A DNA stretch of 56,130 nt from the IMG/VR virus record IMGVR_UViG_3300037333_000141, positions 1 to 56,130 of that record; one strand, written 5' to 3'. Position numbers and translations under genes: made by a program. This stretch comes from a virus. The notes under the pieces were generated by a model that saw only the letters and a program-made list of their open reading frames with translations, was not told where the DNA came from and searched no databases. Every line of letters starts with the position of its first letter. Position 1 is the stretch's first letter. Shown piece after piece: positions 34,670 through 43,002 of this stretch.

Positions 34670-34879
34670 TTAAAGATTTGCAATCTCATTCTTTATTGTA
34701 TCAGTATCTAGCTTTGTTACTAAACCAATTTGCTGGACAAGCATGTCTTTAAGAGCTATATCGCAACACCATTCATAATCTATAAACACTTTGTAAAAAG
34801 TAGTTTCTCCATCTTTTCTCTTCTTTTTATGTTTTTCAACTAAAACGTTTTCAAAATCAATTTGATTTATTTTACTCAT
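34670..34879 (-). CDS. Small protein between SSB and exonuclease
   Basis: A 69-residue protein beginning MSKINQIDFENVLVEKH with a basic patch KHKKKRKDG and a helical end. SD AAGGAT precedes it by 7 bases. Position between SSB and RecE/RecT homologues suggests a recombination accessory role. No family recognised. Confidence 0.6.
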   Translation of the reverse strand: MSKINQIDFENVLVEKHKKKRKDGETTFYKVFIDYEWCCDIALKDMLVQQIGLVTKLDTDTIKNEIANL

Positions 34880-34887
34880 TCATATCC

Positions 34888-35733
34888 TTATATTATTTCA
34901 TCTTGTGCTATCTGTTCCATTCCACTATGAAAAAAAGCTTGAATTTCAGGTAACACTTGATTTAATTTATTTTCTCCGTTTTGCATCATCTCTGACCCAA
35001 AAGTTACCATCTTAACATCAAAAGTTTTTTTACTTGCTAGAAGTAGTTTAAATCTAACGTCTTTACTTATTCCGTTGTGTTCCAGCCACGACTTAACCGC
35101 TTTTACATAAAGTACACCTTGTAGGTCGTAGTTATTTTCTTGAAGTGCCTTAACTAATCCCCATCTTATGCCACTTTCTGCATCTCTTTTGTATTTAGTT
35201 GCATAGAAGTCATAAAATACACTCTTTAAATCTATAATCTCAATAAGACTATCTGAAACCTCTACTACTTTATCAAGTTTTGCACGATAAGGAACTCCGT
35301 TGATATTAGTTAATATTGTTACTTCATTCCATTCGCTAGGCTCTACCATATAAGGATATTTAATCTTTATATTTTCATAAGCACCTTTAATAAATGCAAA
35401 ATCTTCTGTATGAATAAAAGTTCTTTTTACATCGTTAAAATCGTTCTTCATTTCTCCAATATAATAGCGCTTTTCAAACTCATCATTTTCTAAAATATAG
35501 CAATGGAATGCACTTCCTACATCAAATATATACTGTAATTCCTTAGATATTTCAGCTTTATTCTCTTTTATTAACACTTCATAGGCATCTCTTTTATAAA
35601 TTTCTTTTAGAGTTGAAGCACTAAGCACTAACTTTTCATTATCAAAATAACTTACTTTACCTATACTAAAATACTCATCATCTGATATTTTCAGTATTTT
35701 TGGTACTGAAAAATCATTTCTACTTAAAGGCAT
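34888..35733 (-). CDS. RecE-like PD-(D/E)XK exonuclease
   Basis: A 281-residue protein paired with RecT. Family features are GSAFHCYILEN (about 73), an acidic-beta segment NINGVPYRAKLDKVVEV (about 148) followed by EIIDLKSV, which supplies the D...DxK metal site, and YDLQGVLYVKA (about 200), the conserved Y..Q...Y. RecE-type nucleases resect dsDNA ends so that RecT can anneal strands. The start is the ATG at 35731-35733, overlapping RecT by 10 bases; an upstream TTG would lengthen it by 18 residues. Confidence 0.8.
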   Translation of the reverse strand: MPLSRNDFSVPKILKISDDEYFSIGKVSYFDNEKLVLSASTLKEIYKRDAYEVLIKENKAEISKELQYIFDVGSAFHCYILENDEFEKRYYIGEMKNDFNDVKRTFIHTEDFAFIKGAYENIKIKYPYMVEPSEWNEVTILTNINGVPYRAKLDKVVEVSDSLIEIIDLKSVFYDFYATKYKRDAESGIRWGLVKALQENNYDLQGVLYVKAVKSWLEHNGISKDVRFKLLLASKKTFDVKMVTFGSEMMQNGENKLNQVLPEIQAFFHSGMEQIAQDEII

Positions 35734-36656
35734 TTTTCTAAATCTGCTTTCATATCTGATAATACTTGTGGAGCATAACCTCTCCAATCAGGATTAAGTT
35801 GCATTATGTCTGCCATCTTTGCTTTAGCATCAGGTGTTGCTTGTTTATATAAATTTGTAATATCATTAACTGTTACTGTTTCTACTTGGTCTATAACCTC
35901 TTTTTTGTCTGCAAATGATAAAGAGTTGCTTCCATTGCTGTTTGTCGCTTTTTTAGTTGTTTCTACTTCAATTACATCGTAATTCAATCTATCTGCTACA
36001 CCTAATTGTTTTTCTAAGTTTGATTTTTTACCATTCGCTAGATTTACCTCGCTAAACATTTTTCTGAACGCTTTGTGTTTATAGTTAGCGATTTGATGAG
36101 TTTTACTCTGTAATTGTTTCGTTACTTCTTTTAGATACCCCAACCCAACTATACACGTTTGTCTTGGCATATCTATATTGTCAAGTGATGTTATTTTAAA
36201 ATAAAAACCTAAAAAACTTTTTTCTACAAACTCAGGTTTTGTTTTTTCAAGTCTTGCTTGTTGCCCTATTGTTAAATCGCTTTCTAAAACTTCCGAACTA
36301 TCAATATCCCAAATATTGATACACTCTACAAAAAAGCCTTTTTCAGCGATTATTTTTTGTATCGCTTCTGCTCTCATAACAATTTCTAGTTTCACGCCAC
36401 CTTTACCACTAAATGGTAGTATGTAAAGCTCTTTAGCGCTTGGAGATATATCTAGTCCAGCTCTTGTAGCTCTGTATGCAACATTTAGCAACTCTTGTGG
36501 ATTAGCTTTACCTGTAAGATATTTATCACTACAAATTGATATAAAGTTATCTTTAAATTTTTCTCTATCATCTTCACTTAAATTCTTTAGCTTTTGATTA
36601 TTTATATTAATTAAACCTAGTGCGTCTTGTTCGTTGTTTATTTTTTGAATTTGCAT
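35724..36656 (-). CDS. recT: RecT-family single-strand annealing protein
   Basis: A 310-residue RecT homologue. The diagnostic region is NPQELLNVAYRATRAGLDIS, then KELYILPFSGKGG and EIVMRAEAIQKIIAEKGF. The later GLGYLKEVTKQLQSKTHQIA is also typical. RecT anneals complementary strands, and with the downstream exonuclease forms a phage recombination pair that helps concatemer formation and repair. SD AGGGAAATGCAAATTC precedes the start. SSB lies close downstream in the same operon. Confidence 0.88.
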   Translation of the reverse strand: MQIQKINNEQDALGLININNQKLKNLSEDDREKFKDNFISICSDKYLTGKANPQELLNVAYRATRAGLDISPSAKELYILPFSGKGGVKLEIVMRAEAIQKIIAEKGFFVECINIWDIDSSEVLESDLTIGQQARLEKTKPEFVEKSFLGFYFKITSLDNIDMPRQTCIVGLGYLKEVTKQLQSKTHQIANYKHKAFRKMFSEVNLANGKKSNLEKQLGVADRLNYDVIEVETTKKATNSNGSNSLSFADKKEVIDQVETVTVNDITNLYKQATPDAKAKMADIMQLNPDWRGYAPQVLSDMKADLEKCL

Positions 36657-36660
36657 TTCC

Positions 36661-37905
36661 CTAACCTCTTTTTAATTCAATCATATCAAAATGAATTTTT
36701 ATCATTTCTAGCATTTTATTTTTAGCTTCATCTTCACTATTTGCTTCTACTGCAAAACTACTCATAAACTCAACATCATCAGCACTAAGTCTATATTTTC
36801 CATCTAATACAGTTTCTCTTTGTGTCGGTTCAGTTTCTTCTTGCTGTTTCTGTTGCTGTAAAACAATATTTTCTTTTATTTCAGATAGTTTGTCGTTCAT
36901 AGCTTGAAGTTTGTAATTTGCTTCAATTTTAAGAGTATCACTTTTAAGTCTATCAATATCAGCTTTAACTAAAGGGATAGTATCTTCTAAAAATTCAAGT
37001 GTTGAAATCTCTATATTTATGTTTCTAATACCATTGATTATAGGCTCATCTAAATCTGCTTCTAAAGATTGCTTTGCTTCATTTTCACTTACTTTAATCT
37101 TTGTGTTGATGACTGCGATTTTTGAAGTTATAGACGCTTTTGCACTATCAGCTATATGAGTATATGAAGTATCAACCATAAGTAATAATTCATTAAGTTT
37201 TTTAAGTTGATTAGTATAGTCTAACTCATCAATCGAACTCATTTGAGTAGCAAAAAGATTATGCTCTCTTTCTGTATCTTCTTTCACTTTTTTAGCTTCG
37301 ATTAGTGGTTTGGATATTTTCTCAAACTCTTCTATAATAGCTTTCTTAGCGGAGCTTGACAACTCTTCTTTAGTGTTTAAATCAAAAGTTTTTATCTTCT
37401 TTTTTAATTCAATAAAAGACTCAAACATATCAACAGTTATGTGCAAATCAGTTTCAGCTATGAGAGCTTCAAATGCTCTTATCATAGAGTATCTACGTGT
37501 TTTATATATTTCTTCGTTTAACTCATCTATCTTCGTTTTAAAATCAATAGAATTTAAAGCTTTTTCTCTTTTTGTAAACTCTGATTTTAGCTCATCGAAT
37601 GGTGCTGTTGCTTGAATTCGTGTACCATTTAACCATTTATGGATTATTGATGTTTGTTTTCTCATTGCTTCTAAATCTTCGACACTATCAGCACTTTCAA
37701 TCTTTTCTTCTATAAAAGAAATTAAACCATCTACTGCTATGCTTATCTCATCAGCATTGTGAATTACTTTACCATTCGCAAAACCTATTTTTATAGGATT
37801 TAACTCCCAATTTTTAGACTTGTTTTGCTCGTTTAATTGATTGAAAAAATCGCTATCATCTAGCTTTGTCCCAACTATACTTTTTATTTTTTGCAACTTA
37901 CCCAT
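36661..37905 (-). CDS. Coiled-coil protein of the recombination block
   Basis: A 414-residue, strongly helical protein just upstream of RecT. It contains long coiled-coil segments (about 55-140, 160-230, 270-340). Similar DUF1351-type proteins occur beside recT/recE in other phages; that match is from pattern memory. It may act as a recombination or nuclease regulator. No catalytic motif. SD GTAAGTG is weak but spacing to the ATG is normal. Confidence 0.65.
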   Translation of the reverse strand: MGKLQKIKSIVGTKLDDSDFFNQLNEQNKSKNWELNPIKIGFANGKVIHNADEISIAVDGLISFIEEKIESADSVEDLEAMRKQTSIIHKWLNGTRIQATAPFDELKSEFTKREKALNSIDFKTKIDELNEEIYKTRRYSMIRAFEALIAETDLHITVDMFESFIELKKKIKTFDLNTKEELSSSAKKAIIEEFEKISKPLIEAKKVKEDTEREHNLFATQMSSIDELDYTNQLKKLNELLLMVDTSYTHIADSAKASITSKIAVINTKIKVSENEAKQSLEADLDEPIINGIRNINIEISTLEFLEDTIPLVKADIDRLKSDTLKIEANYKLQAMNDKLSEIKENIVLQQQKQQEETEPTQRETVLDGKYRLSADDVEFMSSFAVEANSEDEAKNKMLEMIKIHFDMIELKRG

Positions 37906-37922
37906 AACACTTACCTTTATAT

Positions 37923-38090
37923 TTATTTAACTTTTTTTCTTTCTCTTTTCATTTTTTCTCTTACTGCTATTACGACAAATTCTGATAATCCCTTATAAAC
38001 TGTACTATCATCAATAAACTTTTTAAATTCTTCCTTTTCACTTGGAAGCATTGAAATAGTTAGTCTCGCATCTTTTACTTCACGTGCCAT
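37923..38090 (-). CDS. Ribbon-helix-helix DNA-binding protein
   Basis: A 55-residue frame with SD AAGGAG. The sequence MAREVKDARLTISMLPSEK gives the N-terminal beta ribbon; EEFKKFIDDSTVYKG and LSEFVVIAVREKMKRERKK give the two helices of an Arc/CopG-type RHH domain. Such proteins are short repressors. It could regulate the recombination block in which it sits. It was short enough to be missed in simple gene calls. Confidence 0.75.
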   Translation of the reverse strand: MAREVKDARLTISMLPSEKEEFKKFIDDSTVYKGLSEFVVIAVREKMKRERKKVK

Positions 38091-38167
38091 GTGTTTTTCT
38101 CCTTATTATTAATTTTGTTGTTTTGAAATTATACACAATTTCATCTTAATTACTTCTTGTAAAAATA

Positions 38168-38437
38168 TTATTTATTATTTTTCTCTTTTAGCGCCATCTT
38201 TAGCAAAACTAAATATCCTAATAAGTCCTCGATTATGTCCTCATCTTCGCTAATATGCTGTGTTTGTAATCGACTTATCTTGTCATCTAGCCTAACAAGT
38301 ATCTGCTCAACGGCTGATGCCTTAGAAAAAACTCTTTTTGGCTCTAATGCGGAGTTTCCGTACTTCTTATTTTTTTCAATAAGTAAATCTTTTAAATCAT
38401 TTGTTATTTTCGTAACTTTATCTTCAAATATCGTTAT
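38168..38437 (-). CDS. Nucleotide-modification-type protein without standard start
   Basis: The frame encodes about 89 residues with a clear family pattern: EKNKKYGNSALEPKRVF, then SAVEQILVRLDDKISRL, then DEDIIEDLLGYLVLLKMAL. This resembles the small phage family called nucleotide modification associated domain 1 (DUF1599), related to MazG-like nucleotide enzymes. No ATG, GTG or TTG exists between the upstream in-frame TAG and the conserved region. An SD AAAGG lies 6 bases before an ATA (38435-38437), with ATT and ACG nearby. A rare start is likely. Confidence 0.65.
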   Translation of the reverse strand: MTIFEDKVTKITNDLKDLLIEKNKKYGNSALEPKRVFSKASAVEQILVRLDDKISRLQTQHISEDEDIIEDLLGYLVLLKMALKEKNNK

Positions 38438-38663
38438 AATAATCCTTTGTAGGTTTTGCTATCCATAAGTGACCGCTACCCTCGCTAATTTCAACTCTAT
38501 ATTTAACACAATCATTCACATACTCACTCCAATCTATAACATCGAGTGAGCTTATGTAAATTCCTTTAGTGGTGTAAACTACTTGCATTTTATTTTTCCA
38601 ACCAAACTTTAAATCAGAACCATCTACTATATCTACTCTTAGTATATGTACTTTTTTAATCAT
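38424..38663 (-). CDS. Unknown 79-aa early protein
   Basis: A 79-residue protein (MIKKVHILRVDIVDGSDLKF; EISEGSGHLWIAKPTKDYYN) with alternating beta strands. It overlaps the start of the next gene, whose SD lies inside its 3' end, so the two are translationally linked. No motif recognised. Confidence 0.6.
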   Translation of the reverse strand: MIKKVHILRVDIVDGSDLKFGWKNKMQVVYTTKGIYISSLDVIDWSEYVNDCVKYRVEISEGSGHLWIAKPTKDYYNDI

Positions 38664-38724
38664 TTCAACCCTTTACAATTTGTGTATATCATAAGCGATA
38701 ATAACCCACTCACATATCAAAGTG

Positions 38725-39360
38725 TTAGCTATTAGAAGCTTTTGCAACATTGTCATTGTAATACTCTTGTAAACTTTTATATAAAATATCCTCGAAAGCT
38801 TCGTTCGGTAGCAATTTTTTAGCTATTTCACCAGCTACTACATTATCTTCAACATCACCCCAAATCTTTATATAACTACCATCTTTATAGCCGTTATTTT
38901 GTCTAAAACTATTTAGTACATTTTTAGTCATATAAGCCTTGAAAACTTCTTCATAACTCATCTCTAAAGTGTTAAATAATAATGCTAGTGAATGTGCAAA
39001 TCTACTCTCTTCAAAATAAAAAGTTGATGTTTGAGTAGCTAAATTTCTTAATGAACTTTGTGTTGTACTGATAGTGCTATCGTCTTTGATATATGTTTCA
39101 AAACTATCTTTAAACTCATCAATTTCATTTCTACTTAAAGAAGCACTAATCGCAAAGTGAAGTATATCAATAGCTTCAACTTTTAAGTTATCTAAATCTT
39201 CACCGCCTTGCTTCCACCATTTATAACCTGCACTCTCCATCGCTTCACCAATCTCAGCAACTAAAGCATTTAACCAATCTTCAAGTTTTAATTCAGTTCT
39301 CCAAGTTGGAAACGTCATATCGTTAAGTTTTATTTGTTTTTCTACCATTAAATTTATCAT
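38725..39360 (-). CDS. Dimeric dUTPase (MazG-fold)
   Basis: A 211-residue protein of the all-alpha dUTPase/dCTPase type common in campylobacterotes and phages. It shows EIGEAMESAGYKWWKQGGED with a following EAIDILHFAIS that completes the metal site, and the C-terminal signature KNVLNSFRQNNGYKDG followed by IWGDVEDN. It hydrolyses dUTP to dUMP, feeding thymidylate synthesis and keeping uracil out of phage DNA. Start ATG overlaps the upstream stop; SD AAAGGAT fits. Confidence 0.88.
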   Translation of the reverse strand: MINLMVEKQIKLNDMTFPTWRTELKLEDWLNALVAEIGEAMESAGYKWWKQGGEDLDNLKVEAIDILHFAISASLSRNEIDEFKDSFETYIKDDSTISTTQSSLRNLATQTSTFYFEESRFAHSLALLFNTLEMSYEEVFKAYMTKNVLNSFRQNNGYKDGSYIKIWGDVEDNVVAGEIAKKLLPNEAFEDILYKSLQEYYNDNVAKASNS

Positions 39361-39620
39361 TATTTTAATCCTTTTATTTGTTCTATTATTATCTTTAAAA
39401 GTATAGCTACAACCATAGCTATACTAAATACCACAAGGAAACTGTTAAGTATCGGAGTAAAACAAGGAATTAAACCAAGAATTTTTCTTTTTACACTTAT
39501 GTTTCTTTTTTCTTCAAGTCCATAAATAATAATTACTATTTTGTTAATAATCTGAACTAATATCAATATGATGATAGAGTAAATATATATTTCCAAATAC
39601 GATAATTGCATCTTATTCAA
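39360..39620 (-). CDS. Small two-helix membrane protein
   Basis: An 86-residue protein with two transmembrane segments, about 11-35 (IYSIIILILVQIINKIVIII) and about 54-80 (LNSFLVVFSIAMVVAILLK), joined by a basic loop EEKRNISVKRK. It lies between dUTPase and cytosine methylase and overlaps both. Function unknown; superinfection control or membrane takeover would be possibilities. Confidence 0.7.
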   Translation of the reverse strand: MNKMQLSYLEIYIYSIIILILVQIINKIVIIIYGLEEKRNISVKRKILGLIPCFTPILNSFLVVFSIAMVVAILLKIIIEQIKGLK

Positions 39621-40614
39621 TTCCTTTTAATATATGCTCTATAACATCACTTGTAAAGCTGTTACCAGTAATCTTAACCGCTTGTGTATCAGATACATTA
39701 CTACAATAGCCAACTTCTAATCCTTGTAGTTTTTCACGCTCACTTATTGTTAGCCTTCTAAAAGTGTTACTAGACCTATGAAGTATATAAGTTGCGTTGT
39801 TTTGTGCTCTTAAAGTAGTTGTCTTGATTAAACCTATTTTATTATCAGCATATCCACCTACAACACCTATCTTCATAGTGTGAAAATCTTTTGTACAAGT
39901 TAGTATCTCTTTTATATTTCGTGCTATATTCACTCTAATTTGTGGTTTTATAGTATGACAAATCTTATAATCTTCGTTGAGAAATTTTACAGTATCATAT
40001 TTTTCAGTAACTACATTTTCAAGTATATCTTGTAAGTTTACTTTTTTATCTTCAATCGCTGGAATATCTACATTTGTAAAATAGTATCTCTCTCTGTTTT
40101 GAGCTGTAAAGTTGCTTGAATTGATAAGTACACCTTTGACACCTAAAGCACTCTCAAAAATACCTACCCACTTCTTAGCCATCTTTACATTTTCAAGAAT
40201 GAAGTAACGCGGCTTAACTATATTCAAAATACGAACATACTCCCAAAATAAATAACTCTCTCCGCTAAATGCAATGCCATCTTTTTTCATTTTAAGATAT
40301 TGTTTTAAAGAAGTAATCTCTATTTTATCACTATTAGTCATACCTCTTTTCTTACCTATAAAGCTAAAATCTTGACAACTTGAACCACCTATCAGTAAGT
40401 TGATTTTACCAAGCTTCAATAAAGCACGTTTATCAAGCTTAGTCATATCACCTAAACGATATTTAGATATTTCTTTGTTGTTTTTGTCTGAAACTTTTAG
40501 TGCATACTTATCTATTTCACTACTGAAATATTTTAGTTTTTTACACTTCGATTTATTTATAGCTACTTTTGCAACACTACACCCGTCAAATAGACTTAAA
40601 TTACTTTTTTTCAT
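39613..40614 (-). CDS. DNA cytosine-5 methyltransferase, variant motif IV
   Basis: A 333-residue C5 methylase. Motif I appears as LSLFDGCSVAKVAINK; motif IV as LLIGGSSCQDFS, where the usual Pro-Cys is Ser-Cys; motif VI as FILENVKMAKKW; motif VIII as NFTAQNRERYYF; motif X as GNSFTSDVIEHIL. The catalytic Cys, ENV and QNRxR are present. It would methylate phage DNA against host restriction. The Ser before the catalytic Cys is unusual, so activity is likely but not certain. It overlaps the membrane protein gene by 8 bases. Confidence 0.85.
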   Translation of the reverse strand: MKKSNLSLFDGCSVAKVAINKSKCKKLKYFSSEIDKYALKVSDKNNKEISKYRLGDMTKLDKRALLKLGKINLLIGGSSCQDFSFIGKKRGMTNSDKIEITSLKQYLKMKKDGIAFSGESYLFWEYVRILNIVKPRYFILENVKMAKKWVGIFESALGVKGVLINSSNFTAQNRERYYFTNVDIPAIEDKKVNLQDILENVVTEKYDTVKFLNEDYKICHTIKPQIRVNIARNIKEILTCTKDFHTMKIGVVGGYADNKIGLIKTTTLRAQNNATYILHRSSNTFRRLTISEREKLQGLEVGYCSNVSDTQAVKITGNSFTSDVIEHILKGIE

Positions 40615-40618
40615 ACTA

Positions 40619-41140
40619 CTAACCTTTAATCATTGCTATTACATTTATAGCATCTTTATAGACTATGTCTTCAACTAAACCAGCATTTGTTTCTATCAAT
40701 AAATCATAAGATGAGTAAACTTCATAGTCTGTAAATACTTCAAACTCTGAAATTAAAACATCTCTATTCTCCATAAAATTTTGAAACAAAATCATATTAG
40801 CCAAGAGCTCCATATTTGTTTGTTCACTGATTGTATTTATTGTCTTAAAGAAGCGTGCATTCAATTTAGATTTTACCCATCTTTGCAATTCTCTATCACC
40901 ATAAACTTCAAAAATAGTGTTTAACGACTCCTTACAAGTAACCAACAAGCTTTCAAGATTTTTATCTATCTTCCTGTTTAATTTATGTGTCTTATTATCC
41001 CTTTTTGTTAAATCTTTATCGTTCTTTACTTCATCTGGATTTTTTAATGCAACTTCTAAAATACCAATAACCAAATTTAATACTAGCAAATCTTTTTTAG
41101 CCCCTTGCGATAACTGCTTTTTCATTTTCTTTACATCCAC
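40619..41140 (-). CDS. Unknown 173-aa helical protein
   Basis: A 173-residue helical protein with a basic N-terminus (KKMKKQLSQGAKKD). The GTG at 41138-41140 overlaps the stop of the small upstream gene (TAGTG), which supports coupled translation; an ATG 15 bases later is an alternative. No motif or membrane segment is visible. It lies directly upstream of the cytosine methylase. Confidence 0.6.
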   Translation of the reverse strand: MDVKKMKKQLSQGAKKDLLVLNLVIGILEVALKNPDEVKNDKDLTKRDNKTHKLNRKIDKNLESLLVTCKESLNTIFEVYGDRELQRWVKSKLNARFFKTINTISEQTNMELLANMILFQNFMENRDVLISEFEVFTDYEVYSSYDLLIETNAGLVEDIVYKDAINVIAMIKG

Positions 41141-41250
41141 TATATTAGATAAACGATTTTAACATCTCTATCAGTAATTTCATAGCTAATCATTCCGCTA
41201 ACTACAACTTGTTTACTTTTTTTAACTATTTTTAGTCTGCTTTTTTGCAT
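41140..41250 (-). CDS. 36-residue early peptide
   Basis: A short frame with SD AAAGGAT 6 bases before the ATG (41248-41250). It encodes MQKSRLKIVKKSKQVVVSG and a beta-rich end EITDRDVKIVYLI. It is coupled to the downstream gene by TAGTG. The good SD and tight packing support translation; the function is unknown. Confidence 0.5.
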   Translation of the reverse strand: MQKSRLKIVKKSKQVVVSGMISYEITDRDVKIVYLI

Positions 41251-41253
41251 TAT

Positions 41254-41442
41254 TTATCCTTTGTGGTCATTTACAATTTTTTCTATTGAGTTTTTCATAA
41301 AATCATTCCATTCCTCGAATACACTTTTAGCTCTAATTTCAAACTCTTTTATATTTGAAATGTCTAAGCAACCAAAAAATTCGTCCATCTCTTTCATTTT
41401 TTGGTCTAAATCGTTTTTATCTCTTTCTAATTCATCTAGCAT
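41254..41442 (-). CDS. 62-aa coiled-coil early protein
   Basis: A 62-residue highly charged helical protein (MLDELERDKNDLDQKMKEMD) with SD AAAAGGAAAAG. Its start overlaps the stop of the 41442-41573 gene (TAATG). Probably a small coiled-coil protein; family unknown. Confidence 0.6.
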   Translation of the reverse strand: MLDELERDKNDLDQKMKEMDEFFGCLDISNIKEFEIRAKSVFEEWNDFMKNSIEKIVNDHKG

Positions 41443-41573
41443 TACTTTTCCTTTTTAACTGAAACCGAATACAGGATATTTATTATCTCATGTATCGGTG
41501 TTTTATATTTAGCCTCTAGCATCTCTAGTGGTATGTTGTTGCGATAATCTGAAACAAGATTTAAGACATTCAT
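41442..41573 (-). CDS. 43-aa HTH-like early protein
   Basis: A 43-residue frame that starts at an ATG overlapping the stop of the YopX-like gene (ATGA) and ends at TAATG with the next gene. The string YRNNIPLEMLEAKYKTPIHE looks like a helix-turn-helix. It could be a mini-regulator. Both overlaps support its reality. Confidence 0.55.
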   Translation of the reverse strand: MNVLNLVSDYRNNIPLEMLEAKYKTPIHEIINILYSVSVKKEK

Positions 41574-42001
41574 TTTAAGAGGTCTTTGTTTTCTTGTATA
41601 GTCCCTATTACTTTTATATTTTTTATATTGTCTATGAACATTAGATATATTCTGTTAAACTCTTCACTATCTGTCTGTATGAGTTCATAACACAATCTTT
41701 CGCTATTGTATGAAAAATATCCAATGTGTTTTGAGTATTTACAATCACATTCAACTTCAAGTATGTTGCACACACAACCATTTATTACTTCAAACTCTAC
41801 TATACTACTATCTGCATATATTTTGTTTCCGTTGATGTCTGTTTTTCCTATATACTCAAACAAATCTAATTCGTCTGATTCCACATGGATTCCATTTTGT
41901 TTAAATATTTTAATTCTATTATCTAAATCAATCATATATCCGTCAGAAAGCTCATTTGCAAATATCTTAAATCTCTTATCCCAAACTACAAACTCATTCA
42001 T
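41570..42001 (-). CDS. YopX-family protein
   Basis: A 143-residue protein with the YopX pattern: EYIGKTDINGNKIYADSSIV in the middle and IKNIKVIGTIQENKDLL at the end. YopX-type proteins are widespread small phage proteins of unknown function. The ATG at 41999-42001 overlaps the upstream TGA; a GTG one codon earlier is possible. A broken copy of its first 12 codons lies at 43003-43041. Confidence 0.75.
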   Translation of the reverse strand: MNEFVVWDKRFKIFANELSDGYMIDLDNRIKIFKQNGIHVESDELDLFEYIGKTDINGNKIYADSSIVEFEVINGCVCNILEVECDCKYSKHIGYFSYNSERLCYELIQTDSEEFNRIYLMFIDNIKNIKVIGTIQENKDLLK

Positions 42002-42150
42002 CACACACCTCTCTTTAAACTATATGACGTCTTATATATATCGAACACCACCCAGCACTTAGGCAACTTACTTTCTACAAAAGACTGTAACATCTCTGCA
42101 TAATCAGTTCTATTTTGTCTGAACTGTATCATTCCGTTTACTGAAACCAT
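42001..42150 (-). CDS. 49-aa early protein
   Basis: A 49-residue frame with SD AAAGG 8 bases upstream of the ATG (42148-42150), ending in a TGATG overlap with the YopX-family gene. It reads MVSVNGMIQFRQNRTDYAEM and later KCWVVFDIYKTSYSLKRGV. No family is recognised; coupling and SD support translation. Confidence 0.55.
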   Translation of the reverse strand: MVSVNGMIQFRQNRTDYAEMLQSFVESKLPKCWVVFDIYKTSYSLKRGV

Positions 42151-42177
42151 TTTTAAGCCTTTCAAAGTATTTTCACT

Positions 42178-42300
42178 TTAATGTTTTTTTTTGCCTAGTG
42201 ATTTTTTTATCACTCTCTCACTTATTTTCTCATCGCTTACTACTGTAAACATTGTTTCATCATCGTTAATACTAATGATTTCTCTACACTCTATGTAAAT
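42178..42300 (-). CDS. Short frame with no ATG near its start
   Basis: The frame encodes about 40 residues, YIECREIISINDDETMFTVV and a basic end, preceded by TAA and two ATT codons. The earliest standard start is an ATG at 42250-42252 giving 24 residues. The sequence before that ATG looks like ordinary protein, so an ATT start is possible. There is no clear SD. It overlaps the end of the 42291-42632 gene. Confidence 0.35.
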   Translation of the reverse strand: MYIECREIISINDDETMFTVVSDEKISERVIKKSLGKKKH

Positions 42301-42632
42301 AATTTTTTAGCTTTTTTGCATCTATTTACTTCTCCATTAACAATATCTATAATATTTTTTATATGTACTGCAAACTCTTTTCTGCTTCTTATGTGCATAG
42401 GTAAAGTTCCAAAAGGGTTCTTGTTTTTTTCATCTATAACCCTTATAATCTCTGTTGAATTAAAATAAGAAGTCGCCATTCTACACTCTTTTCTTTTTTT
42501 TGTGCTTCTTATGTCATAAGATATTCTTGCTGGATAATATCTATTACATCTTCTTGAAAACATTAAAGAGTTAACTTTCCCGTATTTATCAATGTCTTCT
42601 ATAGTAAATTCTGTTTTCATTTCAGCAACCAT
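42291..42632 (-). CDS. Unknown basic 113-aa early protein
   Basis: A 113-residue basic protein with two Cys-containing basic stretches (FSRRCNRYYPARISYD; KKRKECRMATSYF) and a late helix. The first ATG at 42630-42632 lacks a strong SD; MKTEF at 42620 is another choice. DNA or RNA binding is suggested by charge only. Confidence 0.55.
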   Translation of the reverse strand: MVAEMKTEFTIEDIDKYGKVNSLMFSRRCNRYYPARISYDIRSTKKRKECRMATSYFNSTEIIRVIDEKNKNPFGTLPMHIRSRKEFAVHIKNIIDIVNGEVNRCKKAKKLFT

Positions 42633-42660
42633 TTGTTATATTGTAGTATTCATAGTATTT

Positions 42661-42987
42661 TCAAATAAATATACCATTTAATTTAAACTTCGCAACTTCT
42701 ACACATGAAATTTGTTCATATTCTATATTTTTAAATTTGTTAATATTTTCTTCATTTATGTAGCTTCCAAAATAATCACAAACTGCATCTCTCTTAATAC
42801 TTGCACTTCTATTCTCAATAGTCAAAGACACAAGAATGCATCTATTCATACTAGGAGATAAGGAATTAAAATAACAACAAATCTCGCATCTCTCTTTTCT
42901 CTTTGAATTTTTTATATAATTAAGTTCACTTTTCCTATGATTTATTCTCTTTTTGAATAAATCATTTTTATCTTTAACGTAATTCAT
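42661..42987 (-). CDS. Cysteine-containing 108-aa early protein
   Basis: A 108-residue protein starting MNYVKDKNDLF at an ATG with SD AAAGGAT. It contains ERCEICCYFNSL, NRCILVSL and DAVCDYFGSY, giving about five cysteines that may bind zinc in a small metal-stabilised domain. No family is recognised. It follows a 12-codon remnant of the YopX-family gene. Confidence 0.6.
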   Translation of the reverse strand: MNYVKDKNDLFKKRINHRKSELNYIKNSKRKERCEICCYFNSLSPSMNRCILVSLTIENRSASIKRDAVCDYFGSYINEENINKFKNIEYEQISCVEVAKFKLNGIFI

Positions 42988-43002
42988 TTTTAATCCTTTC
43001 AA

